From Seongchinamella sediminis (GTDB taxonomy: Bacteria > Pseudomonadota > Gammaproteobacteria > Pseudomonadales > Halieaceae), in NCBI RefSeq assembly GCF_003457605.1, contig NZ_QRAN01000006.1:62001-126000 (forward strand): a DNA stretch of 64,000 nucleotides, given 5' to 3'. Within the stretch, counting starts at the first letter, position 1, and each line of letters begins with the position of its first letter. Shown here in pieces: positions 28,052 to 36,132 of the stretch. The notes beneath the pieces are model-generated. The model searched no databases and was not told where the DNA came from. It saw only the letters and a program-made list of their open reading frames with translations. The position numbers and the translations under genes were made by a program.

Positions 28052-28732
28052 TCAGCGGCGGAGAAATTCTGCCCGCTGCTGCGGGTCCGTCTTGAAGCGG
28101 CCGCCCAGGGCCAGGGTGCTGGTGCTGGAGTTACCGTCCATGACCCCCCGGGACTTGACGCAGAAGTGAGTCGCCTCAATGCTGACCGCCACGTCATCAG
28201 TGTCCAGCAGGGTCTGCAGGGCCACCAGAATCTGCCGGTTCAGGCGTTCCTGTACCTGCGGGCGTTGGGCGAAAAAGCGCACGATGCGGTTGATTTTGGA
28301 CAGGCCGATAACCCTGGCGCCGGGGATGTAGGCAACCCGGGCGAAGCCATCAATAGTGATGAAGTGGTGCTCGCAGGTGCTCACCAGTTCGATGTCGTCG
28401 ATGAGCACCATCTCATCCACCCGCATCTTGTTATCGATGGCGGAAATACGGGGAAACTGCTGGTAATCGAGCCCGGAGAATATTTCGTTGAGGTACATGC
28501 TGGCGATACGGTGGGGTGTTTCGCTGAGGCTGTCGTCACGCAAATCCAGTCCCAGCGTGCTCAGCACATCGGTGAATGACTGGTGCAGGCGCTGGTACTT
28601 CTCCTCGGCGGAGAGGCCGGTGGGGGACATCGGCGTCTCCAGTCCCGCCTCGATCAGCGCCCGGCGGACCCTGTCGGCTTCAGGTGACAGCGCCTCGGCA
28701 AGTAGCGCTTTCTCGGGGACGATTGCATTCAT
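28052..28732 (-). CDS. folE: GTP cyclohydrolase I
   Basis: A 226-residue enzyme that converts GTP to 7,8-dihydroneopterin triphosphate, the first step of tetrahydrofolate synthesis. Signature parts are [12 protein letters not shown], the zinc-binding [17 protein letters not shown] and the second zinc cysteine in [12 protein letters not shown]. The N-terminus is about 20 residues longer than in the shortest homologues. GAGG lies 8 bases before the ATG. It is insulated from the upstream sigma/anti-sigma genes by a strong terminator at 28803-28826, so it has its own promoter. A photolyase of the class that may use a folate chromophore is encoded 6 kb away, an association I note only in passing. 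Confidence 0.96.
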   Translation of the reverse strand: MNAIVPEKALLAEALSPEADRVRRALIEAGLETPMSPTGLSAEEKYQRLHQSFTDVLSTLGLDLRDDSLSETPHRIASMYLNEIFSGLDYQQFPRISAIDNKMRVDEMVLIDDIELVSTCEHHFITIDGFARVAYIPGARVIGLSKINRIVRFFAQRPQVQERLNRQILVALQTLLDTDDVAVSIEATHFCVKSRGVMDGNSSTSTLALGGRFKTDPQQRAEFLRR

Positions 28733-28802
28733 TGGTAGTCCTCATTGATTCAGGTTGAATTAGGTACGAGCAGGGCCGGGCATCGGATGCCTCGGCGGGC
28801 AG

Positions 28803-28826
28803 AAAAAAGGCCGCGAATGCGGCCTT
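28803..28826 (-). terminator. Rho-independent terminator of the ECF sigma/ChrR operon
   Basis: On the minus strand a perfect 8-bp stem, AAGGCCGC/GCGGCCTT with a 4-base loop, is followed by a run of six T. It begins 20 bases after the anti-sigma stop codon, in the correct position and direction to end that operon before folE. Confidence 0.85.
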
Positions 28827-28845
28827 GGGCGGGTTGCGGTCCTGG

Positions 28846-29499
28846 TCAGCTGGGCTGGATCCTCAGGAACGGGTTGACCACCCGGTATTTCCAGTCAGTG
28901 AACTTTATCGGCGCATCAAGCACGCCGATGCAGATGCAGTCGCGATCCCGGGTGGCGGTGGGCGAGTGCTGCTGCTGCGCATCCCGGATGATGAAGTCGC
29001 CCACCTCGTAGTGCCCCTCCTCGTCGGAAAAGCCGCCTTCCAGCACCAGGGTCAACTCGGTGCCCTTGTGGGTATGTTTGGGAATGCTGGCGCCAGCCTT
29101 GATGTGATACAGGGCAAACTCGTTGTCGACATCGCCGGTGCGCAGGCGGCTGATCCGCACATCGGAGGTCACTTTGTCCCAGCCCAGGTCATCGTAATCG
29201 CCACGCATCAGGCGCTGGATCAGGGGCGGGGGCGCATCGCTCGCCGGCATGTTCTGGTAGCTGAGCGGCTGAGCTTCGTCGTCCAGTCGCGACAGGACGG
29301 TGCGCAGCAGGGAGTCGTCTACCTGCTGTGGCGCCATTTCCTCGAACAGCGCCGAGCCCAGCTGCTGCAGCCGCTGGTGGTTGCGGCGGCACTGTTCACA
29401 GTAATTCAGGTGTAGTGACACGCATACTGACTGGGCCAGGGGCAGGGTGCCCGAGGCGTACTCGTTCAGTAATCGTGTGTCGGGGTGGTAGTTAGCCAT
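28846..29499 (-). CDS. chrR: ChrR-family anti-sigma factor with C-terminal cupin domain
   Basis: A 217-residue anti-sigma factor. The N-terminal zinc-binding anti-sigma domain has HLNYCEQC (H-x3-C-x2-C), and the C-terminal half is a cupin with HTHKGTELTLVLEGGFSD and later DAQQQHSP. In Rhodobacter sphaeroides ChrR holds its ECF partner inactive until singlet oxygen triggers ChrR turnover. I chose ATG 29499, 4 bases after the sigma stop; a TTG at 29514 is also in frame. The gene ends at a strong terminator. Confidence 0.92.
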   Translation of the reverse strand: MANYHPDTRLLNEYASGTLPLAQSVCVSLHLNYCEQCRRNHQRLQQLGSALFEEMAPQQVDDSLLRTVLSRLDDEAQPLSYQNMPASDAPPPLIQRLMRGDYDDLGWDKVTSDVRISRLRTGDVDNEFALYHIKAGASIPKHTHKGTELTLVLEGGFSDEEGHYEVGDFIIRDAQQQHSPTATRDRDCICIGVLDAPIKFTDWKYRVVNPFLRIQPS

Positions 29500-29503
29500 A
29501 ACT

Positions 29504-30085
29504 CTATCTTTCAACCATCAATTGGAGTTTCTTCATTGCCAGACGCACCCGGGATTTGACGGTACCCAGGGGCAGGTCCAGCTCCTCAGCAACCTCGCTG
29601 TGAGATTTTCCTTCCATGTAAACTTTCATCAGGATCTGGCATTGCTCGTGGGGCAATTCCTGCAGCATCTCGCGGATGCGCGCCGCTTCCCGCTTTTGCT
29701 GCACCGCGGCGAACAGTTCGTCGGACTCCGCCTCGGGCCAGATATCGTCGGCGCTGATCGGGGTGTCAAACTTCTGCAGGCGCCGGTACATGTCTGTTCT
29801 GCAATTTCTTGCAATGGTGTAAATCCAGGTGCTGGCGGCGGCCTTGTGGGGGTTGAAGGCCGCGGCCTTCTGCCATACCTTGATCATGACTTCCTGCACC
29901 AGTTCCTCGGCGTGTGCCGCCGCCAGTGCTGAACCGTTGAGGGCGAAGGCCTTGATCAGCGGGGCAAAATGCCCAAACAGCCTGGCGAAGGCCTCTCGGT
30001 CCCGCTCCTCCGCGACACGCTGCAGGCAGAGGCTCCATTCATCGTCCCGTCTGCCGGTGGAATCCATGCCTGCGGTGTTGGACAT
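29504..30085 (-). CDS. ECF RNA polymerase sigma factor, RpoE/ChrR (ECF11-like) type
   Basis: About 193 residues from ATG 30085 (an ATG at 30067 and a much longer frame from 30175 are alternatives). Region 2 reads EELVQEVMIKVWQKAAAF and STWIYTIARNCRTDMYRR; region 4 reads LPHEQCQILMKVYMEGKSHS and LDLPLGTVKSRVRLAMKKL. The pairing with a ChrR anti-sigma gene and the adjoining photolyase, Cfa and DUF1365 genes place it with the singlet-oxygen responsive sigma factors. It is probably autoregulated from the intergenic region to 30268, where a candidate minus-strand promoter is visible. Confidence 0.93.
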   Translation of the reverse strand: MSNTAGMDSTGRRDDEWSLCLQRVAEERDREAFARLFGHFAPLIKAFALNGSALAAAHAEELVQEVMIKVWQKAAAFNPHKAAASTWIYTIARNCRTDMYRRLQKFDTPISADDIWPEAESDELFAAVQQKREAARIREMLQELPHEQCQILMKVYMEGKSHSEVAEELDLPLGTVKSRVRLAMKKLQLMVER

Positions 30086-30144
30086 CGTTGCGCTCGCTCT
30101 TGCTTGGGTCACTGCATTTTCCCGGATTCTATCATTGTCAGGGG

Positions 30145-30174
30145 CTTGTACGCGCCTGCGCTCTTTACGGATCA
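30145..30174 (-). promoter_or_regulatory. Candidate ECF11-type promoter for the sigma/ChrR operon
   Basis: On the minus strand TGATCC (30174-30169) is followed after 18 bases by TACAAG (30150-30145). TGATCC matches the -35 element I recall for R. sphaeroides RpoE (TGATCC, with a TAAGTA-like -10). The -10 match is mediocre. Its -35 is in inverted orientation to a better site on the plus strand. Confidence 0.45.
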
Positions 30175-30201
30175 CCTGATATAAGAAAGACTTTACGGTG
30201 T

Positions 30202-30231
30202 TGATCCGGCGTCTCGGTCGACCCGTAACTA
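30202..30231 (+). promoter_or_regulatory. Candidate ECF11-type promoter for the flavin oxidoreductase-cfa operon
   Basis: TGATCC (30202-30207) and TAACTA (30226-30231) are separated by 18 bases, the same spacing as the divergent site. The elements resemble the TGATCC/TAAGTA pattern of ChrR-controlled ECF promoters. A transcript would start about 30 bases before the ATG at 30268. Confidence 0.55.
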
Positions 30232-30267
30232 GGCCAGAAAGCAGCTTACACGGGAATTTGCAGCACC

Positions 30268-31554
30268 ATGAAAATCGCGATTATCGGCTCTGGCATTTCA
30301 GGGCTTTCCTGCGCCTATTACCTGCACCGGCAGCATGAGGTTCATGTCTTCGAGCGGGCGGAGCGCATCGGTGGCCATACCGCCACGGTAGATGTGGCCA
30401 TGGGCGGGCGGCGTTTTGCCATCGATACCGGGTTCATCGTGTTCAACGACTGGACCTACCCCAATTTTATCGCCCTGATGGACGAACTGGGGGTGTCCAG
30501 CAAGGCCACCGAAATGAGTTTCAGCCTGGCGGACCGCGAGTCCGGGCTGGAGTATGCCGGTTCCAGCCTGAACACGCTGTTCGCCCAGCGGGCCAACCTG
30601 GTCTCGCCCCGCTTCCTGGGCATGTTGCGGGATATTATGCGTTTCAACCGCCAGGCGGTGGATGACCTGGAAGCGGGCAGGCTGAGTCCCGATATGAGCC
30701 TCCGGGAATATCTGCAGCGCGGCAACTACGGCCGGGCCTTCGTCGACTATTACCTGGTGCCCATGGGCGCGGCGATCTGGTCCGCCGATGTGCCGGTCAT
30801 GCTCGACTTTCCGCTACAGTTTTTTGTCCGCTTTTTCCGCAATCACGGGCTGCTCAGCATTCGCAACAGGCCTCAGTGGCGGGTGATAGAGGGAGGCTCG
30901 CGGGAGTACCTCAAGCCCTTGAGCGACCCCTTTGCCAGGAACATTCACACCGGCGCGGCCATCAGCAGCGTGCGGCGAGTGGAGCAGGGCGCCCGGCTAT
31001 GCTTCGAGGGCGGCCGGGAAGAGGATTTTGACGCGGTGGTGTTTGCCTGCCACAGCGACCAGGCGCTCGCCCTGCTGGCGGACGCCGGGGCGCTGGAGCG
31101 GGAAATTCTCGGCGCCATTCCCTACCAGAACAACGAAGTGACGCTGCATACCGACACCCGGCTGCTGCCGAAACTGGAGCGGGCCTGGTCCAGCTGGAAC
31201 TACCAGCGCCGGCCGGACACCCAGCGTCCCACCCTGACTTACAACATGAATATTCTCCAGGGGCTCAATGCCCCGGAAACCTTCTGTGTCACGCTCAATG
31301 ATCGGGCCGCTATCAATCCCAACAAGATTCTCGGCCAGTTTGACTATGCGCACCCGGTGTTTACGCTGCCCGGCATCGCGGCCCAGGAACGCTGGGCTGA
31401 GATCAACGGTGGCAGCACCTGGTTCTGCGGCGCCTATTGGCGCAATGGCTTCCACGAGGACGGGGTGTTCTCGGCGCTGCGGGTGGCCGAGGGTATCGGG
31501 GTGGACGCCCGTGCGGCGGGCACCCCCCTGGCGCGGGTGGGCACGGCCGCATGA
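30268..31554 (+). CDS. FAD-dependent amine-oxidase-like oxidoreductase of the singlet-oxygen regulon
   Basis: A 428-residue NAD(P)/FAD-binding protein. The N-terminal dinucleotide motif is [17 protein letters not shown], followed by [16 protein letters not shown]. It is related to flavin amine oxidases and desaturase-like enzymes commonly encoded with DUF1365 and cyclopropane synthase genes in ECF/ChrR regulons. The substrate is unknown; a role in modifying unsaturated lipids is plausible from the neighbours. It is the first gene of a five-gene plus-strand run and overlaps DUF1365 by 4 bases. Confidence 0.9.
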   Translation: MKIAIIGSGISGLSCAYYLHRQHEVHVFERAERIGGHTATVDVAMGGRRFAIDTGFIVFNDWTYPNFIALMDELGVSSKATEMSFSLADRESGLEYAGSSLNTLFAQRANLVSPRFLGMLRDIMRFNRQAVDDLEAGRLSPDMSLREYLQRGNYGRAFVDYYLVPMGAAIWSADVPVMLDFPLQFFVRFFRNHGLLSIRNRPQWRVIEGGSREYLKPLSDPFARNIHTGAAISSVRRVEQGARLCFEGGREEDFDAVVFACHSDQALALLADAGALEREILGAIPYQNNEVTLHTDTRLLPKLERAWSSWNYQRRPDTQRPTLTYNMNILQGLNAPETFCVTLNDRAAINPNKILGQFDYAHPVFTLPGIAAQERWAEINGGSTWFCGAYWRNGFHEDGVFSALRVAEGIGVDARAAGTPLARVGTAA

Positions 31555-32303
31555 AAAGTGCCGTTTACAGCGGCTGGGTCGCGCACCGGAGGCTGGCCCC
31601 CCGGGGGCACAGTTTCCGTTATCGCGTGTTCATGCCGTTGCTCAACCTGGACGAGCTGCCGGCGCTGCTGGAGCGCAGCTGCGGCTGGTCTGCCAGGCGC
31701 TGGGCTTTGGCCCGCTTCCGCCGGGAGGACTTTTTCGGCGACCCGCGGGTCGCCCTGAAGACGGCGGTGCTCGATGAAGTGCAGGCGCGGACCGGGGAGC
31801 GACCCACCGGGCCGGTGATGATGCTGGCCAATCTGCGTTACTTCGGCTACCTGATCAACCCCATCAGCTGTTATTACTGTTTTGCCGATGACGGCTCACT
31901 GCACAGCGTACTGGCGGAAGTGACCAATACCCCCTGGAGCGAGCGCTGCGCCTATGTGCTGCCGGCGGCAGGGCGCGAGGGCTGGCTGGAAGCCGAGTTC
32001 GACAAGGCCATGCACGTGTCGCCCTTTATGCCGATGGACATGCGCTATCACTGGCGCAACAACCTGCCGGGCGAAAAACTGGTGCTGCACCTGGCCAACT
32101 CCCGGGGCGGCATCAAGCAGTTCGATGCCACCCTGCATCTCGAGCGCAGGGGCGAGTCGCCGGCCTACTTCAGCCGCTACCTGGCGCTGTACCCGCTGAT
32201 GACCCTGCGGGTCGCCACCGGGATTTACTGGCAGGCCCTGCGCCTGTGGCTGAAGCGCATCCCCTTTATTCCCCATCCAGATACAGTCAACAGCGAGAAC
32301 TGA
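31551..32303 (+). CDS. DUF1365 domain-containing protein
   Basis: A 250-residue protein opening [20 protein letters not shown] and containing [27 protein letters not shown] and [15 protein letters not shown], which are characteristic of DUF1365. The family is nearly always found between an FAD oxidoreductase and Cfa, as here, but the reaction is unknown. The ATG overlaps the upstream stop (ATGA), so the in-frame start at 31437 was rejected. Confidence 0.93.
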   Translation: MKSAVYSGWVAHRRLAPRGHSFRYRVFMPLLNLDELPALLERSCGWSARRWALARFRREDFFGDPRVALKTAVLDEVQARTGERPTGPVMMLANLRYFGYLINPISCYYCFADDGSLHSVLAEVTNTPWSERCAYVLPAAGREGWLEAEFDKAMHVSPFMPMDMRYHWRNNLPGEKLVLHLANSRGGIKQFDATLHLERRGESPAYFSRYLALYPLMTLRVATGIYWQALRLWLKRIPFIPHPDTVNSEN

Positions 32304-32305
32304 AC

Positions 32306-33562
32306 ATGAGCGATGTAAGTGCCATCCGCCTTCCCGGGATACGCAGTCACTGGCGCGGCCAGGGCTTTGCCCGACGGATGCTGACCGGCGTACTGTCCCG
32401 CCTGCAGGGCGGCTCCCTGACCCTGCACGAGGGGGAGCGCAGCCTGCACTTTGGCGACGACGCGGCGAATGGTATTCACGCGGTTATCAATGTCCACGAC
32501 GCCGCGGTGTACCAGCAGGTGCTGACCGGCGGGGTGATCGGGTCCGGCGAGGCCTACATGGCCGGTCACTGGTCGTCTCCCAACCTGGTGGATGTGATCC
32601 GGCTGTTCTCTGCCAACATGGCCACCATGGAGGCCATGGACTCCGGTTCCTCACGGCTGCGTCAGCTGCTCCTCAAGGGGCTGCACTGGGTAAACAACAA
32701 CAGCCTGAGCGGGTCCCGCCGCAATATCAGCGCCCACTACGACCTGGGTAACGAGTTTTTCAGCCTGTTTCTCGACCCCACCATGATGTACTCCTCCGCG
32801 GTGTATCCTCATGCCGGGGCCAGCCTGGAACAGGCCTCGCTGCACAAGCTGGACTTGCTGTGCCAGCAGCTGGAGCTGCAGCCGGAGGATCATTTGCTGG
32901 AAATCGGCACGGGCTGGGGCGGCATGGCGATTTTTGCCGCCCGGCACTACGGCTGCCGGGTGACCACGACCACCATTTCCCGCGAACAGTACAAGTACGC
33001 CAGGGAGCAGGTCGCCGCGCTCGGGCTCGAAGATCAGGTGACGGTGCTCTGTGAAGACTACCGCAAGCTCCAGGGCAGCTACGACAAGATCGTCTCCATT
33101 GAGATGATCGAGGCGGTCGGCCACGAATACTACGCCGAGTATTTCCGCCGCTGCAGCGACCTGCTGGCGCCGGGGGGCAAGTTTGCCATCCAGGCCATCA
33201 CCGTACAGGACCAGCGTTACGTCCAGGCCCGGGATTCCGTCGACTTTATCAAACGCTATATCTTCCCGGGGGGCTGCCTGCCGTCCGTGGAGGTCATTTC
33301 CCGGCATATCGCCAGGGACACTGATATGCAGGTGGTCAACCTGCGCGATATCACCGCGGATTACGCCCGCACCCTGGCCGAGTGGCGCAGCCGCTTCATG
33401 GCGGCCAGGGATGAGGTCAGGGCCCAGGGCTTTGACGACATCTTCGAACGCATGTGGGAATTCTACCTGTGCTATTGCGAGGGCGGCTTCCGCGAGCGGA
33501 TTATCAGTACCGTGCAGCTGACTTTTGCCAAGCCGGGATACCGCTTCGACGCCCGGGCATGA
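32306..33562 (+). CDS. cfa: Cyclopropane-fatty-acyl-phospholipid synthase family protein
   Basis: A 418-residue SAM-dependent enzyme that methylenates unsaturated phospholipid acyl chains. The SAM motif is LLEIGTGWGGMAIFAA, with preceding NISAHYDLGNEFFSLFLDP and later YFRRCSDLLAPGGKFAIQ and KRYIFPGGCLPS, all typical of Cfa. ATG 32306 follows the DUF1365 stop by 2 bases. Cyclopropanation protects membranes from oxidative damage, which fits control by the ECF/ChrR pair. Some family members make furan fatty-acid precursors in ChrR-linked clusters, so the exact product is not certain. Confidence 0.93.
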   Translation: MSDVSAIRLPGIRSHWRGQGFARRMLTGVLSRLQGGSLTLHEGERSLHFGDDAANGIHAVINVHDAAVYQQVLTGGVIGSGEAYMAGHWSSPNLVDVIRLFSANMATMEAMDSGSSRLRQLLLKGLHWVNNNSLSGSRRNISAHYDLGNEFFSLFLDPTMMYSSAVYPHAGASLEQASLHKLDLLCQQLELQPEDHLLEIGTGWGGMAIFAARHYGCRVTTTTISREQYKYAREQVAALGLEDQVTVLCEDYRKLQGSYDKIVSIEMIEAVGHEYYAEYFRRCSDLLAPGGKFAIQAITVQDQRYVQARDSVDFIKRYIFPGGCLPSVEVISRHIARDTDMQVVNLRDITADYARTLAEWRSRFMAARDEVRAQGFDDIFERMWEFYLCYCEGGFRERIISTVQLTFAKPGYRFDARA

Positions 33563-34080
33563 AACTGAAACTCCTCAATGGCGCCCTGTTCAACATCAGC
33601 TGGCTGCTGATTGTCAGCGCCCAGTCTGCCCTGGTGGCCTGGTGCGTGGCGGCGCTGCATGTGGGCCTGCACATGCTGCTCATGGGCAAGGGCAGGGGTG
33701 AGTGGACATTCATCCTGCTGATGGGCGCTGTGGGGCTGCTTATTGACCAGTTGCTGTTTGTCGCCGCTGTCCTGCGGCAGGATTCGGGCGGGATCGCGCC
33801 GCTGTGGCTGTCGGCCCTGTGGCCGGTGCTGGCCACCACCTCGCTGCACGTGTTTTCCGGTCTTCGCGACCGGGTGGTGCTGGCGGCATCGCTGGGCGCG
33901 GTCGGTGGTTTCCTCAGTTATCGCCTCGGGGTGTCGCTGTCGGATATCGCATTCGGGGCCATGCCGGCCAGCGGGATTGTGCTGGCGCTGCTCTGGGCAC
34001 TGTTGTTCCCCACCATGCTGTTTCTAGCCCGGCAACTCGAACTGCAGTTCGCGCGAGGACAGGCCCATGCGTCCTGTTAG
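33559..34080 (+). CDS. DUF2878 integral membrane protein
   Basis: A 173-residue membrane protein with four to five hydrophobic segments, for example LNGALFNISWLLIVSAQ, FILLMGAVGLLIDQLLFVAA and IVLALLWALLFPTMLFLA. This length, the W-rich opening and the cluster context match DUF2878. Function is unknown. Its ATG overlaps the cfa stop (ATGA). Confidence 0.85.
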   Translation: MKLKLLNGALFNISWLLIVSAQSALVAWCVAALHVGLHMLLMGKGRGEWTFILLMGAVGLLIDQLLFVAAVLRQDSGGIAPLWLSALWPVLATTSLHVFSGLRDRVVLAASLGAVGGFLSYRLGVSLSDIAFGAMPASGIVLALLWALLFPTMLFLARQLELQFARGQAHASC

Positions 34081-34714
34081 CCTGGTACTGCTGGCCGCAG
34101 TGCTGGCGGCGGACGCGGCGGCGATGAATGTGATCGGCAGCGCCTATGGTGTTGATGATGGCGAACTGCGGTACCGCGAAATCCACCAGTGTTCCAGTGA
34201 TGGCGACCGCTGCACCGTGGAGTATAAAAACCCCGCCGGGGAGGTGTTCGCCCGCAAGGTGGTCAACTACCAGGACTCACTGCAGGCGCCGTCACTGGAG
34301 ATGCAGGACCTGCGTCATGGCGAGACCGTGCGGATCAAGGGTGACGACGGGGGTGAACTGGTGATCGACGCGGGTTTCGACCACTACGTGCGCCGGCGCT
34401 GGCAGCAACTGGTTGACGGCGACACCGTGCGTTTCCCCTTCCTGGTTGCTGGCCGCGACAAGCCGCTGGACATGACGGCGAGGAAGGCAGTGGGCGACGA
34501 CTGCCCGCAGGGGCGCATGTGTTTTACCGTGGCGCTGGATAACTGGCTGTTGTCCAGGCTGGTGTCCCCCATTTGGCTGGAGTATGACGCGCGGGACAGG
34601 CGCCTGCTGCAGTTCAGGGGCGTGAGCAATATTCGCGACGCCGAGGGCCGGTCGCAGCAGGTGCGGATTGATTATCGCTATCCAGAGGCGTCCCCGGAAG
34701 GGAGTACGTCGTAG
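34067..34714 (+). CDS. Uncharacterised exported protein in the singlet-oxygen gene run
   Basis: A 215-residue protein beginning MRPVSLVLLAAVLAADAAAM, which looks like a cleavable signal peptide. The mature part is beta-rich and polar, with DDGELRYREIHQCSSDGDRC and a repeated VRFPFLVAGRDKPLDM-like strand pattern; two cysteines near the N-terminus could form a disulfide. I do not recognise the family. It is not the DUF3833 or lipocalin protein often found at this spot. It starts 14 bases inside the DUF2878 gene, and its 3' end overlaps the convergent photolyase gene by 37 bases. Confidence 0.75.
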   Translation: MRPVSLVLLAAVLAADAAAMNVIGSAYGVDDGELRYREIHQCSSDGDRCTVEYKNPAGEVFARKVVNYQDSLQAPSLEMQDLRHGETVRIKGDDGGELVIDAGFDHYVRRRWQQLVDGDTVRFPFLVAGRDKPLDMTARKAVGDDCPQGRMCFTVALDNWLLSRLVSPIWLEYDARDRRLLQFRGVSNIRDAEGRSQQVRIDYRYPEASPEGSTS

Positions 34715-36132
34715 GCATCCAGGGCGGCGGCCCTGGCCTCCTTGTGATCGACCATGGGCTGCGGATAGTGATCGCCAAGCGAGATGCCTGCCGCTTCCAT
34801 GGCAGCGTCCGGCGCTTCCCAGGGGGCATGCAGGTGTTTGTCTGGCAGATCGGCAAGCTCGGGGACCCAGCGTCGGATGTAGGCGCCGTCGGCGTCAAAG
34901 CGCTGACCCTGCAGCACCGGGTTGAAAATCCGGAAGTAGGGCGCGGCATCGGCGCCGCAGCCCGCCACCCACTGCCAGCCGCAGCTGTTGTTGGCGAGGT
35001 CGGCATCCACCAGCGTATCCCAGAACCAGCGCGCGCCCCACTGCCAGGGCAGCAGCAGGTGCTTGGTCAGGAACGACGCGCAGACCATTCTTACCCGGTT
35101 GTGCATAAAACCCGTGTGCCACAGCTCGCGCATGCCCGCATCGACGATCGGGTAACCGGTCTGGCCCTGTTGCCAGCGCCGTAGCCGGCTGCGGGAATCG
35201 CCCCAGGGTAGCTGCTCGAAACGCGGTTTAAAGGGGCGTTCAGGGATGTGGGGATAGTGGAACAACAGGTGGTGGTTGAACTCGCGCCAGCCGATTTCGG
35301 CGATGAACTTCTGGCGGTCGCTGTCGCCAGCGGCAGCGGCGGCGAGGATGGCAGCGCAGGCCTGGCGGGGGGACAGTTCGCCCCAGTGGAGGTGGGGTGA
35401 CAGCCGGGAGCTGCCGCGCAGGGCGGGAAAGTCCCGCGCCTTGCCGTAACCCTCCAGTCCATTGCCCGTGAAGCGGCGCAGGGCGGCTGTGGCGCCGTCG
35501 GTGCCCGGTGTCCAGTGATCCAGCCAGCCTTCTGCCCAGTTTGGGGATACCGGCAGCAGGCCCCAGTCCTCGGCTTTGACGCCTTTGAGGCGGTGGTTCT
35601 TGAAGCGGCCCCGGGCCAGCTGCTGGCGACTGCCCGGCGCGGGTATGCCCAGCTGGCGACAGTGCCGCCAGTAGGGTGTAAACACCTTGAATGGTTGCCC
35701 TGACTTGTTGCGGATGGCATCGGGGTGGAACAGCAGGCTGCCCTCGTGGCGGTGCAGCGGCACCTCGAGTTGCTCCAGGTCTGCCGCCAGCTCACGTTCC
35801 AGCTGGCGATTCCACGGCTCGTAGGCCTCACTGCAGTAAACAGCCCTGGCCCCTGTCTCCTGCACCAGCTCGGTGAGCAGTTCGCGGCTGGCGCCCTTGC
35901 GAACCAGCAGGCGGCCGCCCTTATCCCTGATTTGTGCGGCCAGGGAGACCAGGCTGTGGTGCAGCCACCAGCGGCTGGCGCCGCCCGGCGCCCAGTCACC
36001 GGCGGTGTCATCGTCGAGGACATAACAGGGAATGACGGGATGGCCGCTGGCGGCGGCAGCTTTCAGTGCCGGCAGGTCGCTCAGTCGCAGGTCCTGCCGG
36101 AACCAGTAGATGACCGGGTCGGTTGAACTCAA
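34678..36132 (-). CDS. phrB: Deoxyribodipyrimidine photolyase, class I CPD type
   Basis: A 484-residue flavoprotein that repairs UV cyclobutane dimers using blue light. N-terminal IYWFRQDLRLSDLPAL belongs to the antenna-chromophore domain; the FAD domain has QTGYPIVDAGMRELWHTG, MHNRVRMVCASFL and NNSCGWQWVAGCGADAAPYF. I set the start at TTG 36132, which overlaps the SDR stop (TTGA); the frame continues upstream to 36423 only as antisense-like sequence. No strong Shine-Dalgarno is visible, so coupling to the SDR gene is likely. It is a standard member of ChrR/ECF regulons. Confidence 0.92.
   Translation of the reverse strand: MSSTDPVIYWFRQDLRLSDLPALKAAAASGHPVIPCYVLDDDTAGDWAPGGASRWWLHHSLVSLAAQIRDKGGRLLVRKGASRELLTELVQETGARAVYCSEAYEPWNRQLERELAADLEQLEVPLHRHEGSLLFHPDAIRNKSGQPFKVFTPYWRHCRQLGIPAPGSRQQLARGRFKNHRLKGVKAEDWGLLPVSPNWAEGWLDHWTPGTDGATAALRRFTGNGLEGYGKARDFPALRGSSRLSPHLHWGELSPRQACAAILAAAAAGDSDRQKFIAEIGWREFNHHLLFHYPHIPERPFKPRFEQLPWGDSRSRLRRWQQGQTGYPIVDAGMRELWHTGFMHNRVRMVCASFLTKHLLLPWQWGARWFWDTLVDADLANNSCGWQWVAGCGADAAPYFRIFNPVLQGQRFDADGAYIRRWVPELADLPDKHLHAPWEAPDAAMEAAGISLGDHYPQPMVDHKEARAAALDAYDVLPSGDASG

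Noticed and set aside
34384-34629. DUF3833/lipocalin identity for the gene at 34067
   Set aside because: Context suggested it, but the sequence lacks the pattern I know for those families.
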